Below the pieces are notes generated by a model. It worked only from the letters and a program-made list of their open reading frames with translations, ran no database searches and was not told where the DNA came from. The position numbers were made by a program, and so were the translations under genes. A stretch of 64,000 nt of DNA, taken from Natronobacterium gregoryi SP2 (GTDB lineage Archaea > Halobacteriota > Halobacteria > Halobacteriales > Natrialbaceae). This document shows, one piece after another, positions 1-9,185 of this stretch (position 1 is the first letter of the stretch; the number at the start of each line of letters is the position of its first letter). The stretch lies in assembly GCF_000230715.2 (NCBI RefSeq), contig NC_019792.1:2914001-2978000 (forward strand), read 5' to 3'.

Positions 1-51
1 CCCACCCACAGCCATATCCGTTGGATATTCTCTCCCATAGGATGATAACTA

Positions 52-59
52 TTTTATAC
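52..59 (+). promoter_or_regulatory. TATA box of the ABC exporter pair
   Basis: An AT-rich TTTTATAC lies about 24 bases before the ATG of the ABC ATPase gene. This is the distance expected for a leaderless haloarchaeal transcript, and no Shine-Dalgarno sequence is visible before the ATG. Confidence 0.45.
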
Positions 60-81
60 ATTTGTTCATATGTAGGCCTTA

Positions 82-957
82 ATGGTCCTCCAATTAGAGT
101 CAATCGGTAAACAGTACGGCGACAATGCCTGGGGGGTTCGTGATGTTACCATTGAACTTGATCCCGGAATCCATGGTCTCCTCGGACCGAATGGGTCAGG
201 GAAATCAACGTTGATGCGCATCATCACCACTGTGATGGACCCCAGTACAGGAACTGCCTACTGGAACGGAACTGACATTACGGAGTCTCCGAGCGCGGTT
301 CGTGACGTTCTCGGGTATCTGCCGCAGGACTTCGGTGTGTATCCCAATCTTACTGCCAGAGAGTTCCTTGAGTACATGGCTTCACTCCGGGGATTAAATA
401 AAGAGACGGCAAACGCACGAATTGACGAGTTGCTGACGCTCATGAACCTGCAAACGGACCAAGACCGTAGACTTCACACCTTTTCCGGGGGAATGCGACA
501 GAGTGTCGGGATCGCACAGGCGCTCCTGAACGATCCGGACTTGCTCGTAGTTGACGAACCGACCGTCGGTCTTGACCCAGAAAAACGCACGCAGGTGCGG
601 AATCTTCTCTCCTCTGCCGCTAGTGATCGGGTTGTATTGCTCTCGACACACATCGTCCCCGACGTTGAAGCAACGGCAAACAAAGTCGCACTCCTGCATG
701 ATGGCGATCTACTCACCCACACTGATCCGGAGTCGCTCGTTAAGGCGACAGAAGGTAAGGTGTACGAGTATGTCGCCACTCGTGATGAGATGGACCAGCT
801 TCGCCAGCAGTATCAAGTGACGGGTACGGTCCAGCGGTCTGACGGCATCAAAGTTCGAGTCGTCGCCGATGAGCGTCCGTCACCTGAGGCCGAAACGGTC
901 ACGCCGACGCTAGAAGACGCATACCTTGAACATATCGGTCAGCGGGAATCCAACTGA
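82..957 (+). CDS. ABC transporter ATP-binding protein
   Basis: Cytoplasmic ATPase subunit of an ABC-2 type exporter. It has a Walker A GPNGSGKST (residues 35-43), a Q-loop in the GYLPQDFG stretch, the signature FSGGMRQ, Walker B LLVVDEP followed by a D-loop, and a switch His in LLSTH. At 291 residues it is normal for the family. The extra C-terminal 70-80 residues resemble those of antibiotic or Na+ exporter ATPases. The start is the ATG that follows a TATA box at leaderless distance. Its stop overlaps the permease start (TGATG), so the two are coupled. Base composition is less GC-rich than in most of the window, which suggests acquisition. The substrate cannot be told from sequence. Confidence 0.93.
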   Translation: MVLQLESIGKQYGDNAWGVRDVTIELDPGIHGLLGPNGSGKSTLMRIITTVMDPSTGTAYWNGTDITESPSAVRDVLGYLPQDFGVYPNLTAREFLEYMASLRGLNKETANARIDELLTLMNLQTDQDRRLHTFSGGMRQSVGIAQALLNDPDLLVVDEPTVGLDPEKRTQVRNLLSSAASDRVVLLSTHIVPDVEATANKVALLHDGDLLTHTDPESLVKATEGKVYEYVATRDEMDQLRQQYQVTGTVQRSDGIKVRVVADERPSPEAETVTPTLEDAYLEHIGQRESN

Positions 958-2597
958 TGGTTCCGGACAGATTCACCACCATTGGCCGGATCGCTTGGGC
1001 CGACTTTCTTCAGCGAGTTCGGTCACGCCAGTTACTAGTTATTCTTGCAGTGATTGCTTACATCGGCTACCAACTCAACGTTGGGGCGTTCGAACTCCTT
1101 TATATTGACACCGTAGACGGGCAGACAGTGAACTACAGGGGCGAGCCAACGTCCGCATACGTTGGTCTCACGTCTGGAGTATTGATAGCCAGTATCCTCT
1201 TCTTTTTTGGCTATTATATCCTCAGTGGCTCAATCCGGCGAGACCGATCAACTGGTGTCAACGAACTCGTCGCCAGCACACCGGTCACCGACCGTTCATA
1301 TCTCCTCGGGAAGTGGTTCAGCCACGTCGTGCTAGTCTTCGTCCTGCTGGCAATTCTGGGGTTCGCTGCACTCCTCAATCACTGGATACACGGCGTCGGC
1401 GTGACCAACCCGCTCTGGATTTTTGGTGCTATCTTCCTCATTGGAGCTCCCGTTGGCTGTCTTGTCGCCGGTGTAACTATCTTTTTCCAGTCTATTAATC
1501 GATTAACTTCAACCTTGGGAAATATATTGTACTTACTGGTAGCTGTCTCCCTCTTTTCAATGATTTACGCGGTAGCTTTCGAACAGGATACGATACCGAC
1601 TGGACTCCGACTCGGAGATCTGGTCGGGTTGTTCGTGGCGGGTGATATGACCTTTGAGGCTCTCTTGAGTGCCGCCGACGATTATAGCGGACCAGCAGTT
1701 GCGAATTTCGGCGCGGGTGCTGACGACGCCGAAATCGTCCAGTATCTCTGGGATGGTTCCGCGTGGCCCAACTGGTTCTACGCCAACCGCGTCGGACTGA
1801 TCCTTGGTGGGATCGGATTCGCTGTGGCTGCAGCCTATCCGTTTGAGAGGTTCGACTCAAGCGGTAACCGTGACCGTCGATCCTTCGTCAAACGGGTCGT
1901 GCAGGCGCTCCCCGCTCGCTTCCCAGGGACCGAGAAGTCTGAGCCCTCCGAGACAACCGTTCAGTCTCCCGCTGAGGTGTCGTTGACGCCGGTAACGGAC
2001 CGAAACAGTGGTAGTTTCGGACGACTCCTCATTCAAGAACTCCGATTGCTAATTCGAGACCAGCCCTGGTGGTGGTACGTTGGCGCAGTTCTCATTGCTT
2101 TTATTGGTGCGAGCGGTTCGGCATCAACTGCTGTAATTGTTCCTATCGCAGCTGTCTGGCCACTATTCCTGTGGTCCTCAATGGGATTTCAGTCTGTCCA
2201 CTATCGGATAACGCCGTTTATTGTGTCCTCAAAATATCCCTACGGACAACTCCTCGCAGAATGGCTTGCCGGTGTGATCGTTGCGGCAGTATTCCTTGGG
2301 ATCTCTGTTTGGCCGACCGTCATCACGACGGGTGCTGAGGGAGTCATTGTGCTCCTTGGTGCGGTGGTGTTCATACCCTCACTTGCTCAAATGGCAGGGC
2401 TCTGGAGCGGCACGCGACGGTTATTCGAAATGAGTTACCTCATCCTGTGGTATGTCGGCCCGCTCAACGGTTTTGCCGCTTTGGATTTCGCTGGAGCCAC
2501 TTCCGAGACAGCGGGCACTATGACACCATTGCTGTTCCTGGGGATTGGCCTCATCGCGCTGGCAGCGGTATTGATTCATCGCTACGTCCAGACGTAG
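957..2597 (+). CDS. ABC-2 type transporter permease
   Basis: Membrane partner of the preceding ATPase, overlapping it by one base. The 546 residues fall into two halves of about six hydrophobic segments each, the first ending near residue 295 and the second beginning with a WWWYVG segment near 370. They are joined by a hydrophilic, acidic loop of about 70 residues. The size and two-halves layout fit ABC-2 permeases in which one gene encodes both transmembrane domains. No binding-protein gene is nearby, which favours export over import. The substrate is unknown. Codon use is less GC-biased than in the core genes further right. Confidence 0.85.
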   Translation: MVPDRFTTIGRIAWADFLQRVRSRQLLVILAVIAYIGYQLNVGAFELLYIDTVDGQTVNYRGEPTSAYVGLTSGVLIASILFFFGYYILSGSIRRDRSTGVNELVASTPVTDRSYLLGKWFSHVVLVFVLLAILGFAALLNHWIHGVGVTNPLWIFGAIFLIGAPVGCLVAGVTIFFQSINRLTSTLGNILYLLVAVSLFSMIYAVAFEQDTIPTGLRLGDLVGLFVAGDMTFEALLSAADDYSGPAVANFGAGADDAEIVQYLWDGSAWPNWFYANRVGLILGGIGFAVAAAYPFERFDSSGNRDRRSFVKRVVQALPARFPGTEKSEPSETTVQSPAEVSLTPVTDRNSGSFGRLLIQELRLLIRDQPWWWYVGAVLIAFIGASGSASTAVIVPIAAVWPLFLWSSMGFQSVHYRITPFIVSSKYPYGQLLAEWLAGVIVAAVFLGISVWPTVITTGAEGVIVLLGAVVFIPSLAQMAGLWSGTRRLFEMSYLILWYVGPLNGFAALDFAGATSETAGTMTPLLFLGIGLIALAAVLIHRYVQT

Positions 2598-2845
2598 TGC
2601 CGTCACACGCCGTGTTCTGCTTTTGTTGAAGAATCCTACTACTGAACAATCACCTTATAGAATACAAGTCCGGGTTATGAAGGTGTTTAAAGGACTAGTA
2701 TACATTACACTCATCGTCTGATTCATACTTAATAGTGGGAAACCAACAGTAGTCAACTGCTGACTTCAGCCTCTGTACTTATTGGTGCAACAGTATCGAT
2801 AGACGGGGTATGGGGAACAGTTGTATGAAACCCTCTTACCCCAAT
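2598..2845. other. AT-rich gene-free stretch left of the transposase region
   Basis: Markedly AT-rich sequence after the ABC permease, with no open frame of note. It is probably the left flank of an insertion or decayed element. I looked for terminal inverted repeats matching the sequence downstream of the transposase and could not recognise any. Confidence 0.4.
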
Positions 2846-2847
2846 TT

Positions 2848-3215
2848 ATGACTTCTGTACGTTCAGAATCTCACATTCTTGCTCCAGCAGGAGGCCGTTA
2901 TCTGGGGTTCGTGTTCGAACCGTACGCCTACGGGGCTGTTCAGCCGTGACCTGCACGCTGGACCACCCCATTGAGAACAACTACGTCACTGAACGCTAGA
3001 ACAGCCAGATACGCTACTGCTACGAAGCCGGGCCGTAGATCGGGAAGGTGTTCGGGCACGGCGGCCACGGCAATCTCCGGAAAGCCGCCCGGACGGTGTT
3101 CGACGAGTACTCGACCAATGACCTCTGCGACCTGATAGAGTGGATCTGTCAGAGTATCCCGCAATGGCGCGGAATTCCGTTTTCTGACTCGCACCATTTA
3201 CATTCTCGTCGGTAA
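2848..3215 (+). pseudogene. Decayed ORF fragment upstream of the transposase
   Basis: Two adjoining frames look protein-like but are broken. The first (ATG at 2848) runs 33 codons to a TGA at 2947. The second, read from about 2946, gives a coherent sequence (LDHPIENNY ... ARTVFDEYSTNDLCDLIEW ... QWRGIPF) ending at TAA 3213-3215, but it is interrupted by two TAG codons at about 2997 and 3042. The part after the second TAG is an uninterrupted 57 codons. I do not recognise the family. The position directly before the transposase suggests a remnant of an accessory or transposon gene. Decay by a frameshift and point mutations is the simplest reading. Confidence 0.4.
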
Positions 3216-3251
3216 TCATTTAATTCCCGATAGGCTACTGGTCGCGTACAC

Positions 3252-5423
3252 GTGACAGGATGCAGAGACCACGAGGAAGACATCGTCGGCAAAATCGAAC
3301 CTGACGCCAGTTCTGACGACCTTTACGCGCCCGCCGGACAAGTCTCCGCGAAGACAGTTCGCCAACCCGCCGACACCGATTCCGACACACCCACCGAAGA
3401 CTTCGACCTGGGCTCCTTCGACGGCGCTCTGGAAGCACTCCGGCGGGATCTCGCCCACCGCTACGACGACGTCTCCGATGTCATCAACCCGCCGCTCATC
3501 GACGCCGTCCCCGACGACGACCTGAAACCCAACTCCACGTACGACTTCAAACCAGTCGTCTGCGCGTGGATCTACCGCCTCATCGCTCCCTCCGACGGCT
3601 ACTCCGTTGTCAGTTGGGAAGACCTCGCCGACCGCCTCGGCTCTGACCCCGCCCTTGCCACCAGCTTCGGCTTCGTCCCTGAGGAAACACCGACCGAGCG
3701 GACACTCCGAGAGCAGTGGATGACGCGCGTTCGGCCCGCGTTCCGTGACCACGTCCGGTACCTCGCCGCCGAGTGCGCCGTCAAAGCCGAAGACTACGAG
3801 CTGGAGACTGCCGCGGACATCCGCGAGAACCCCATCGCCGACCACCAGAACGACGACGGACCCGACGTGGACCCCATCGGCGAGATGGAGCAGGAAATTA
3901 AAGAGGACGCCTACACCATCCAAGCCGACATCATCCGCGACATCTGCTCGTACGACCGGGACAAGTCCTTCGAGTGGGATGGCGACCTCATCACCGACTC
4001 GGGGGCCCACATGTGCCGCCGGAACGACTACGCCGAAGAAGGCATCGAGCGGATGGCCAAGGACTACGGCCTCATCGAAGAACACGACGACGGCACCGAG
4101 GACTGGAACGTCTTCACACCCCAGACCTTCCGTCGGACCGTTCGGGACGTTGAACGCACGAAAATCGAGGGCTACGACTGGGACAACGAGGACGCCTACG
4201 GCGCGCGCTGGCTTCCGGCGCACGACCTCGTGGACCCAGCTATCGTCCGCGGGGATCTCCGGGACGCCCTCGAAGAGGCGTGGACCATCGACCCCCACGA
4301 CCCGGACGGCGAGACCGCAACGTGGCACCTCCGCACCGAGGACGCCATCGAACGCCAGATTGAGTGGCTTCGAGACGAGCAGGGCGTCATCGACGACGAC
4401 ACGTTCAACCTCCGCATCGACTACACGACCCACGACCACAGTCGCCACTCTTCGGTGAAGAGCGATCCACCGATAGGCGTCCACAAACAGAGCCATCTCG
4501 ACACCGGCTACGCGTGGAAGGAACTCCAGGGCACCATCAAAATCAACGGACGGGCGTTCATCATCGCCTCGCTGTCCTACACACCGCAGAACGACCAGTT
4601 CCAGGCCGTCCGCTACATCCTCGACCGCGCCCGCGACCTCGTGAACATCGATACCGTGATGGCCGACGCCGAGTTCGTCGATACGAAGATATGCCGGTAC
4701 ATCCGCCAAATCGGCTGTGACTATGCGATTCGGAAAGGCGCGACCAACCCGGTGAAGGAGACGGTCGCAGACTTTGACGGACGCGCCGATTGGGACAGCA
4801 ACTGGACGCTGTCGAGTAGCGGTCGCCGCCGCACGCACAACACCACCCTCGTGGGCTTGGAGAAGGACTTCAAAAGCGTTCCCGACCACAAGAAGAAGGA
4901 CGACGAAGAGGACGAACCGGACACCACGCTCGATGACTTCGGCGACGATGAAGACGAGGGCGTTCCGGAGGGACAGCTGACGCTCGACCAGGCCATCGAA
5001 GAGCCCCACAAGGACAAGGAGGAGATCGACTACTTCTGCATCATCACGAGCAAGACCGTGGACGGTGAGGGGATCGACCCGGACAACAATCCGGTCGCAC
5101 ATGACCCAGAGGGAACAGCATGGGGGATCGGTCGCCTCTACCGGGACAGGTGGGGGATTGAGACGGCGTTCCGCGACAAGAAGAAGACGTTCGCGGCGAA
5201 GACGCGGTCGCGTGACCTCGGATACCGGCGGTTCCTCTGGATGATGGAGAACCTGCTGTACAACGGGTGGGTAATGCTGAACACCGCTGTCGCTGACCAA
5301 AGTCCCGACCGCGACGATGATGAGATTGTGGTGAAGCAGGCGACGTACCTGGACGAACTCGACCGGCGCGTTCTAAGCGGCCTGAGTCTCGACTTGGAGT
5401 TCCCGGACGTCGGGTACGGCTGA
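3252..5423 (+). CDS. Large IS4-superfamily DDE transposase
   Basis: DNA transposase with an RNase H-fold catalytic core. The IS4 signature Y-x2-R-x3-E-x6-K is exact at Y630, R633, E637 and K644 (in YRDRWGIETAFRDKK). The other two acidic residues are probably D390 (in RIDYTTHD) and D472 (in MADAEF). The 723 residues are far longer than the roughly 400 usual for IS4-like enzymes. The excess is an N-terminal region of about 380 residues and an acidic, Lys-rich insertion near residues 540-600 (DDEEDEPD, DDEDEG) between D472 and E637. The ORF is intact. No terminal inverted repeats or target duplication were recognised, so the element's ends are undefined. The left edge carries decayed sequence. 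It may be an active IS or a stranded transposase. Confidence 0.85.
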   Translation: MTGCRDHEEDIVGKIEPDASSDDLYAPAGQVSAKTVRQPADTDSDTPTEDFDLGSFDGALEALRRDLAHRYDDVSDVINPPLIDAVPDDDLKPNSTYDFKPVVCAWIYRLIAPSDGYSVVSWEDLADRLGSDPALATSFGFVPEETPTERTLREQWMTRVRPAFRDHVRYLAAECAVKAEDYELETAADIRENPIADHQNDDGPDVDPIGEMEQEIKEDAYTIQADIIRDICSYDRDKSFEWDGDLITDSGAHMCRRNDYAEEGIERMAKDYGLIEEHDDGTEDWNVFTPQTFRRTVRDVERTKIEGYDWDNEDAYGARWLPAHDLVDPAIVRGDLRDALEEAWTIDPHDPDGETATWHLRTEDAIERQIEWLRDEQGVIDDDTFNLRIDYTTHDHSRHSSVKSDPPIGVHKQSHLDTGYAWKELQGTIKINGRAFIIASLSYTPQNDQFQAVRYILDRARDLVNIDTVMADAEFVDTKICRYIRQIGCDYAIRKGATNPVKETVADFDGRADWDSNWTLSSSGRRRTHNTTLVGLEKDFKSVPDHKKKDDEEDEPDTTLDDFGDDEDEGVPEGQLTLDQAIEEPHKDKEEIDYFCIITSKTVDGEGIDPDNNPVAHDPEGTAWGIGRLYRDRWGIETAFRDKKKTFAAKTRSRDLGYRRFLWMMENLLYNGWVMLNTAVADQSPDRDDDEIVVKQATYLDELDRRVLSGLSLDLEFPDVGYG

Positions 5424-5679
5424 GGCCGAAGCGCCTTCTCGTGGTAGCAAAACGGTGAGCCGTAGCACTCGCCAACGAACACTGTTTCTCGGGTTCCGTC
5501 ACTGATTTCTCCGCGTTATATCACAAAACACTCACTTTTAAGACGGCGGATTGTTGCCAGTCGCGTCTTCGCCGAGAATCTTCACCGAGCGGGTCAGAAT
5601 CGGTTCCGGTTTTGGTGCATACTTTCAACTACTGCTCCAACTGAAACCGTTTCGAACAAACGGGAGTTCGGTGACCACA

Positions 5680-6696
5680 TCAGCCGTCGTCCTCACCTTC
5701 GGTAACCGTCACCCAGACGTACGTGTCCTCCACGGCGTTCTCGTTCGTCGGCTCGAGCGGCGGTTCGTCGTAGTACAGCAGAACGCTAATCCGGACCGTC
5801 TCACCCTCCTCGGCCGCCGGCGTGACGCTGTACTCACCAGTGCCGATCCCACCAGCGGAGACGCTTCCGTCAATCTCCTCGAGGGCGGTCCGTTCGACGA
5901 CCTCGCCGTTCTCTACCTGCTGTTGCTGGACGACCACCGCGTACTCTGTGTGTTCGCGCTCGTGGTTCTCGATTGCGATGGTGATCGGCACCGGCTCGCC
6001 GGGTTCGACCTCGTCAGGGAGTTCGCCCGCGACCAGATCGCCGTCGTCGGTCTCGGAGTAGAGTCCGAGCTCGGTGAACCCGTCGGTCGCGGTCGGTGCA
6101 AGAACACCCAACAGAAGCGCACCGACGGCGAGGCCGATCGCAACGACGAGCACCGCCGACGCCGCCGTGACTTCGCCGGAGTCGCGTCGAACGACAGCAG
6201 CCACCGTGGTGAGTGAGAGCGTGAACCGTTCCGACTCCGGCGTCCGAAATCGCCGAACGACACCGACCTGTGCCACGACGACCGTACCCAAACTCAACGC
6301 CCCAGCAGCCGGCTCTGTCGCGATACCCCACTCAGTCACCGCGAGTATCATCGCACCCAGCGGGACGATCGCGACCGAGAGCGCAACGGAGAGCCCGAAA
6401 CGCTCGACAGTATCGATCCCTCGAGGATGCGTCTTGGCAGCCGTCGCCGTCTCGCAAGCGCTTCGTTCTCTCGTCGGAAACAACACCGAAACGGCGGCGT
6501 ACCCCGGCAAAAACACCACGAGTGCAACCGTCGCGAACAGTCGAAGCCCGTTCCCTGCCGCAAGCGACGTCACGGCGACGTACGCGAGAACTGCGGCAAA
6601 CGAGACTATCGCAAGGTCCGTCGGATACTTGCGGACGGATGCGAGCCGCGTCCGCGTCGCTGTCTCGAAGCTCATCGACGAGCCACCGCCGTCCAC
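5680..6696 (-). CDS. DUF1616 family membrane protein
   Basis: Predicted envelope protein of the archaeal DUF1616 family. The N-terminal half has about five hydrophobic segments (first near residues 27-47, then LFATVALVVFLPGYAAV), and after a last helix near residues 180-200 a long acidic domain of about 130 residues should lie outside the membrane. That domain has beta-rich, CARDB-like phrasing (VEPGEPVPITIAIENHE). DUF1616 genes in haloarchaea often sit in surface glycosylation or envelope loci and next to PadR regulators, as here. A second possible start is the Met at residue 8. Function is unproven. Confidence 0.8.
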   Translation of the reverse strand: MDGGGSSMSFETATRTRLASVRKYPTDLAIVSFAAVLAYVAVTSLAAGNGLRLFATVALVVFLPGYAAVSVLFPTRERSACETATAAKTHPRGIDTVERFGLSVALSVAIVPLGAMILAVTEWGIATEPAAGALSLGTVVVAQVGVVRRFRTPESERFTLSLTTVAAVVRRDSGEVTAASAVLVVAIGLAVGALLLGVLAPTATDGFTELGLYSETDDGDLVAGELPDEVEPGEPVPITIAIENHEREHTEYAVVVQQQQVENGEVVERTALEEIDGSVSAGGIGTGEYSVTPAAEEGETVRISVLLYYDEPPLEPTNENAVEDTYVWVTVTEGEDDG

Positions 6697-6791
6697 GTTC
6701 CACCAGAAAATCGCTGTGCCATTCCGTCGACTGCATACCGATTCGACGGCTTTGTTATGGACGTGATACGCCGTTTATAAGACTGTCCGAG

Positions 6792-7067
6792 TCAAAAATC
6801 GACGTACTGTTCCTCCCACTCGCGGCGCTCGTCGATCCGCTGCCGGCCGGATTCCGTAATCGCATAGTAGTTCGTTCGCCTGTCGAGTTGTCCCTTCTCG
6901 ACCAGTTCTTTGTTGACGAGGGTGTCGAGGTTCGGATACAGGCGTCCGTGATTGATCTCCGAACTGTAGTACTTCTCGACTTCGTCTTTGACCGTCTGTC
7001 CCGACGGTCGGTCTGCCCCTGCGATCACGTATAGCAGATCTCGCTGAAAGCCGGTCAGATCGTGCAT
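6792..7067 (-). CDS. PadR family transcriptional regulator
   Basis: Small DNA-binding protein of 91 residues with the typical PadR winged helix: FQRDLLYVIAG, then SGQTVKDEVEKYY, HGRLYPNLDTLVNKELVEKG and a wing LDRRTNYYAITESG. The tryptophan-free N-terminus and YPNLDTL helix are characteristic of haloarchaeal PadR proteins. It lies 95 bases upstream of the DUF1616 gene in the same direction and probably controls it. The coiled-coil C-terminal dimerisation arm of larger PadR members is reduced to a short tail. Confidence 0.88.
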   Translation of the reverse strand: MHDLTGFQRDLLYVIAGADRPSGQTVKDEVEKYYSSEINHGRLYPNLDTLVNKELVEKGQLDRRTNYYAITESGRQRIDERREWEEQYVDF

Positions 7068-7295
7068 TGCTCAATCACAGTGACCGTTCCACTGAGTGGA
7101 TGTTTGTTATCCGTGTCGTACAGTTCAGTTAGTGCTTCTTTCATACGCCTCGGAGGGAACTAAACTGTGTGTTCTCGTGAAAGACACGACCGACAACCGA
7201 TCGGCAGCGATCGAACGTGGTGCACGAATTCGACAGACACGGAGAGTACGAACGCTCCAGACTCGCTTCCAGTCGAGCAACGACTGGCAAAACGG

Positions 7296-7628
7296 TTACT
7301 CGTCAGTCGCTGTAAGCGTTACGTCGATCCCGTCCGGACCGATGTCGATCTCGAGTCCGTCGACGGTCGCTTCGTACGCCGTCGTGTGCGAACCGTCGTC
7401 CTCGAATCGGACGCACTCGGCCAGGAAACCGCTCTCGAGAAGATTGTTGATTCGTCGATAGACGGTCGCCGACGAGCTATCCGTCCGGTCTGTTAACTCC
7501 TTTGCCGTCTTCGGACCGCCGCTTGTCGCGACGACGATCGTCCGTGCACACTCGTCTCCGAGGACATCCAGTTGAGCCGCGGAGTCAGGAGTCGACTCCG
7601 ATCGCGTGTTACTCGCTTGTGTTGACAT
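7296..7628 (-). CDS. Winged-helix (ArsR-like) transcriptional regulator
   Basis: A 110-residue regulator. After an unstructured Ser/Thr-rich tail (1-18) comes a winged helix: LDVLGDECARTIVVAT, the helix-turn-helix TAKELTDRTDSSSATVYRRINNLLESG, and a beta-wing with FEDDGSHTTAYEATVDG. The last third (LEIDIGPDGIDVTLTATDE) is short and beta-rich. It resembles small haloarchaeal helix-turn-helix proteins that often sit beside HTH_10 or membrane genes. No ligand-binding Cys or His cluster is seen. The gene is separated from the PadR gene by about 230 bases, so it is probably transcribed on its own. Confidence 0.8.
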   Translation of the reverse strand: MSTQASNTRSESTPDSAAQLDVLGDECARTIVVATSGGPKTAKELTDRTDSSSATVYRRINNLLESGFLAECVRFEDDGSHTTAYEATVDGLEIDIGPDGIDVTLTATDE

Positions 7629-8190
7629 CGTCGTGATGGGTCTCGTCCACTCGATTCATTCGCTCGCTCTCGATCTGGAGAGGGGCCAATACGGGGGTCT
7701 CGCAGTCGTCTGTGACTGCCGTCGCACATATCACCATTACTCTCTAGCGATACGAGCGGTAAGCGCTCCGGGTATTTTATAACGAACCGTCTTATGATGG
7801 GTAAGACAATCGTTCGGTCTCGAAATATTTTGTTTCCACTCGGAAACCAGCTGTTTCTGCTCGCTCAATACTCGACGAATCCGCTATACAGCCGTCGAAT
7901 ACGGCTCAATTCGTCTGAATCCACGTTGGGACCACAGTGTCCGCAAGAGCCACGATCGACCCACAGTAGTCCACTGCCCTCCAATTCCCGTTCTCAAACA
8001 CCGAATTTCCCGGTTCCAGCCATCTCTCTCGCCTCTGAACGGTCTTGGCCCTTTATTCACATCTGCGCCCCTCGGTCGAGTGTGCCCGGCGCACGCGTCG
8101 TCGACGGCACCGGCGACTGCCGCTGACACGGCAGCCACGACACGCCGCGACCGTCACCCCCAATCGTTCGACTCTCACGCCACCACAATC
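7629..8190. other. Gene-free stretch of about 560 bases
   Basis: I see no convincing gene. The only long frames lack haloarchaeal amino-acid bias. It includes the promoter of the minus-strand winged-helix gene and AT-rich TTTTATAACG at about 7774-7783. Confidence 0.4.
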
Positions 8191-8391
8191 ATGAACTCGA
8201 GACAACAGAACTGGCGGCCGATGGAATCGTCGACAGCAGGCGCTCGCTGTCGAAACTGCGGCACCCACGTTACCCAGCAGTTCGCACGCGTCTTCGGAGA
8301 CAACGGAGACGTCGTTCACGGCTGTCCCGGTTGTACGACGTACCGGGAGATGCAGTCGGGCGGCCACCTCCCACAGACCGAGTCAGAGTGA
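8191..8391 (+). CDS. Small zinc-ribbon protein (DUF7563-like)
   Basis: A 66-residue protein with paired CxxC knuckles: CRNC near residues 20-23 and CPGC near 45-48, separated by the conserved-looking stretch FARVFGDNGDVVHG. This is the pattern of the small haloarchaeal DUF7563 zinc ribbons, often found near transcription regulators. I chose the ATG at 8191; the Met at residue 11 is an alternative. Upstream in-frame sequence lacks protein character. Function unknown; it may bind nucleic acid or act as a partner of the regulators on either side. Confidence 0.7.
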   Translation: MNSRQQNWRPMESSTAGARCRNCGTHVTQQFARVFGDNGDVVHGCPGCTTYREMQSGGHLPQTESE

Positions 8392-8564
8392 CCGACCACC
8401 TGCCGCGGTTCGGAGTCGTCCGTACTGCCAGACGAAATTTTCAATTAGTTATTGTTGGAAGTAATACCGGAGGTTAAAGTCAATGGTTCACAAATAGGTG
8501 GACGTGCACGATGGCCGATGATGGACTGTCCGTAGACGACGCTTCACTGTTCTTTTCCTGATCA

Positions 8565-9080
8565 ATGTCCGTTCAGACGAATCGAACCGGTTCGCTGGCG
8601 GAAAGCGAGGTATTTCACATCCTCGGCAACGACAGACGACGTGCAATCGTCCAGCTGCTCGCCGAGAAGTCCGGACAGGTCGGCGTCTCCGACGTCGCAA
8701 CCGAAATCGCAGCCACCGAGTCCGACGTGGATACGGATTCGGGCTCGGTCCCGAACAACCTCTACAAGAGTGTCTACGTCTCGCTCCAACAGACACATCT
8801 CCCACAACTCGAGGAAGACGACGTGATCGAGTACGACTCCGATACGAAGACCATCCACCCCGGACAGAACTTCGAGGACGTTCTCACGTACGTCGACGGC
8901 CACGACGACGACCCCTCGAACGTCCTGCAGTTTCATTTCGCTGCTGCCGTGGTCGGTCTGGCCGTGATCGCACTGACTGGGTTCGACATCCCACTCGTCG
9001 CAACAGTAGATCCAGTCCTGTGGAGCGTCGCCGTACTGCTCGTCATCGGCGCAAGTAGCCTCTACTGCATCCTCGAGTAA
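8565..9080 (+). CDS. DUF7344 winged-helix membrane protein
   Basis: A 171-residue protein joining a cytoplasmic winged helix (SEVFHILGNDRRRAIVQLLAE, residues 13-35, then a recognition region to about 100) to two C-terminal membrane helices (AAAVVGLAVIALTGF and LWSVAVLLVIGASSLYCIL). The N-terminal signature is that of haloarchaeal DUF7344, a family of predicted regulators, here tethered to the membrane. It lies directly before, and convergent with, the acidic repeat protein gene. It could sense a membrane signal and bind DNA; this is inference from architecture. Confidence 0.8.
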   Translation: MSVQTNRTGSLAESEVFHILGNDRRRAIVQLLAEKSGQVGVSDVATEIAATESDVDTDSGSVPNNLYKSVYVSLQQTHLPQLEEDDVIEYDSDTKTIHPGQNFEDVLTYVDGHDDDPSNVLQFHFAAAVVGLAVIALTGFDIPLVATVDPVLWSVAVLLVIGASSLYCILE

Positions 9081-9185
9081 CAGGATACCCGTCGCGTACT
9101 GCTCGAGACCAACCCGTCCAGGCAGTTCCCGATCGCGCCCTACAGTCTCGACGCGGACAACCCTCGACAAAAAGAACGAGAACGG

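Noticed and set aside
2946-3215. Read-through or recoding of two in-frame TAG codons
   Set aside because: No pyrrolysine genes or recoding signal are seen, and the adjoining frame is also broken. Gene decay explains it more simply.
3216-5300. 694-codon minus-strand frame over the transposase
   Set aside because: Antisense shadow of a gene with strong third-position GC bias. The plus-strand frame carries the catalytic motifs; the antisense product is Val-rich and matches nothing.
3000-5560. Terminal inverted repeats for the large transposase
   Set aside because: I compared both flanks by eye and found no convincing inverted pair or target duplication, so no element boundary is claimed.
8511-8561. 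16-codon ORF just before the DUF7344 gene
   Set aside because: Too short to support; it is followed by the real start four bases later and shows no conserved phrasing that I can judge.
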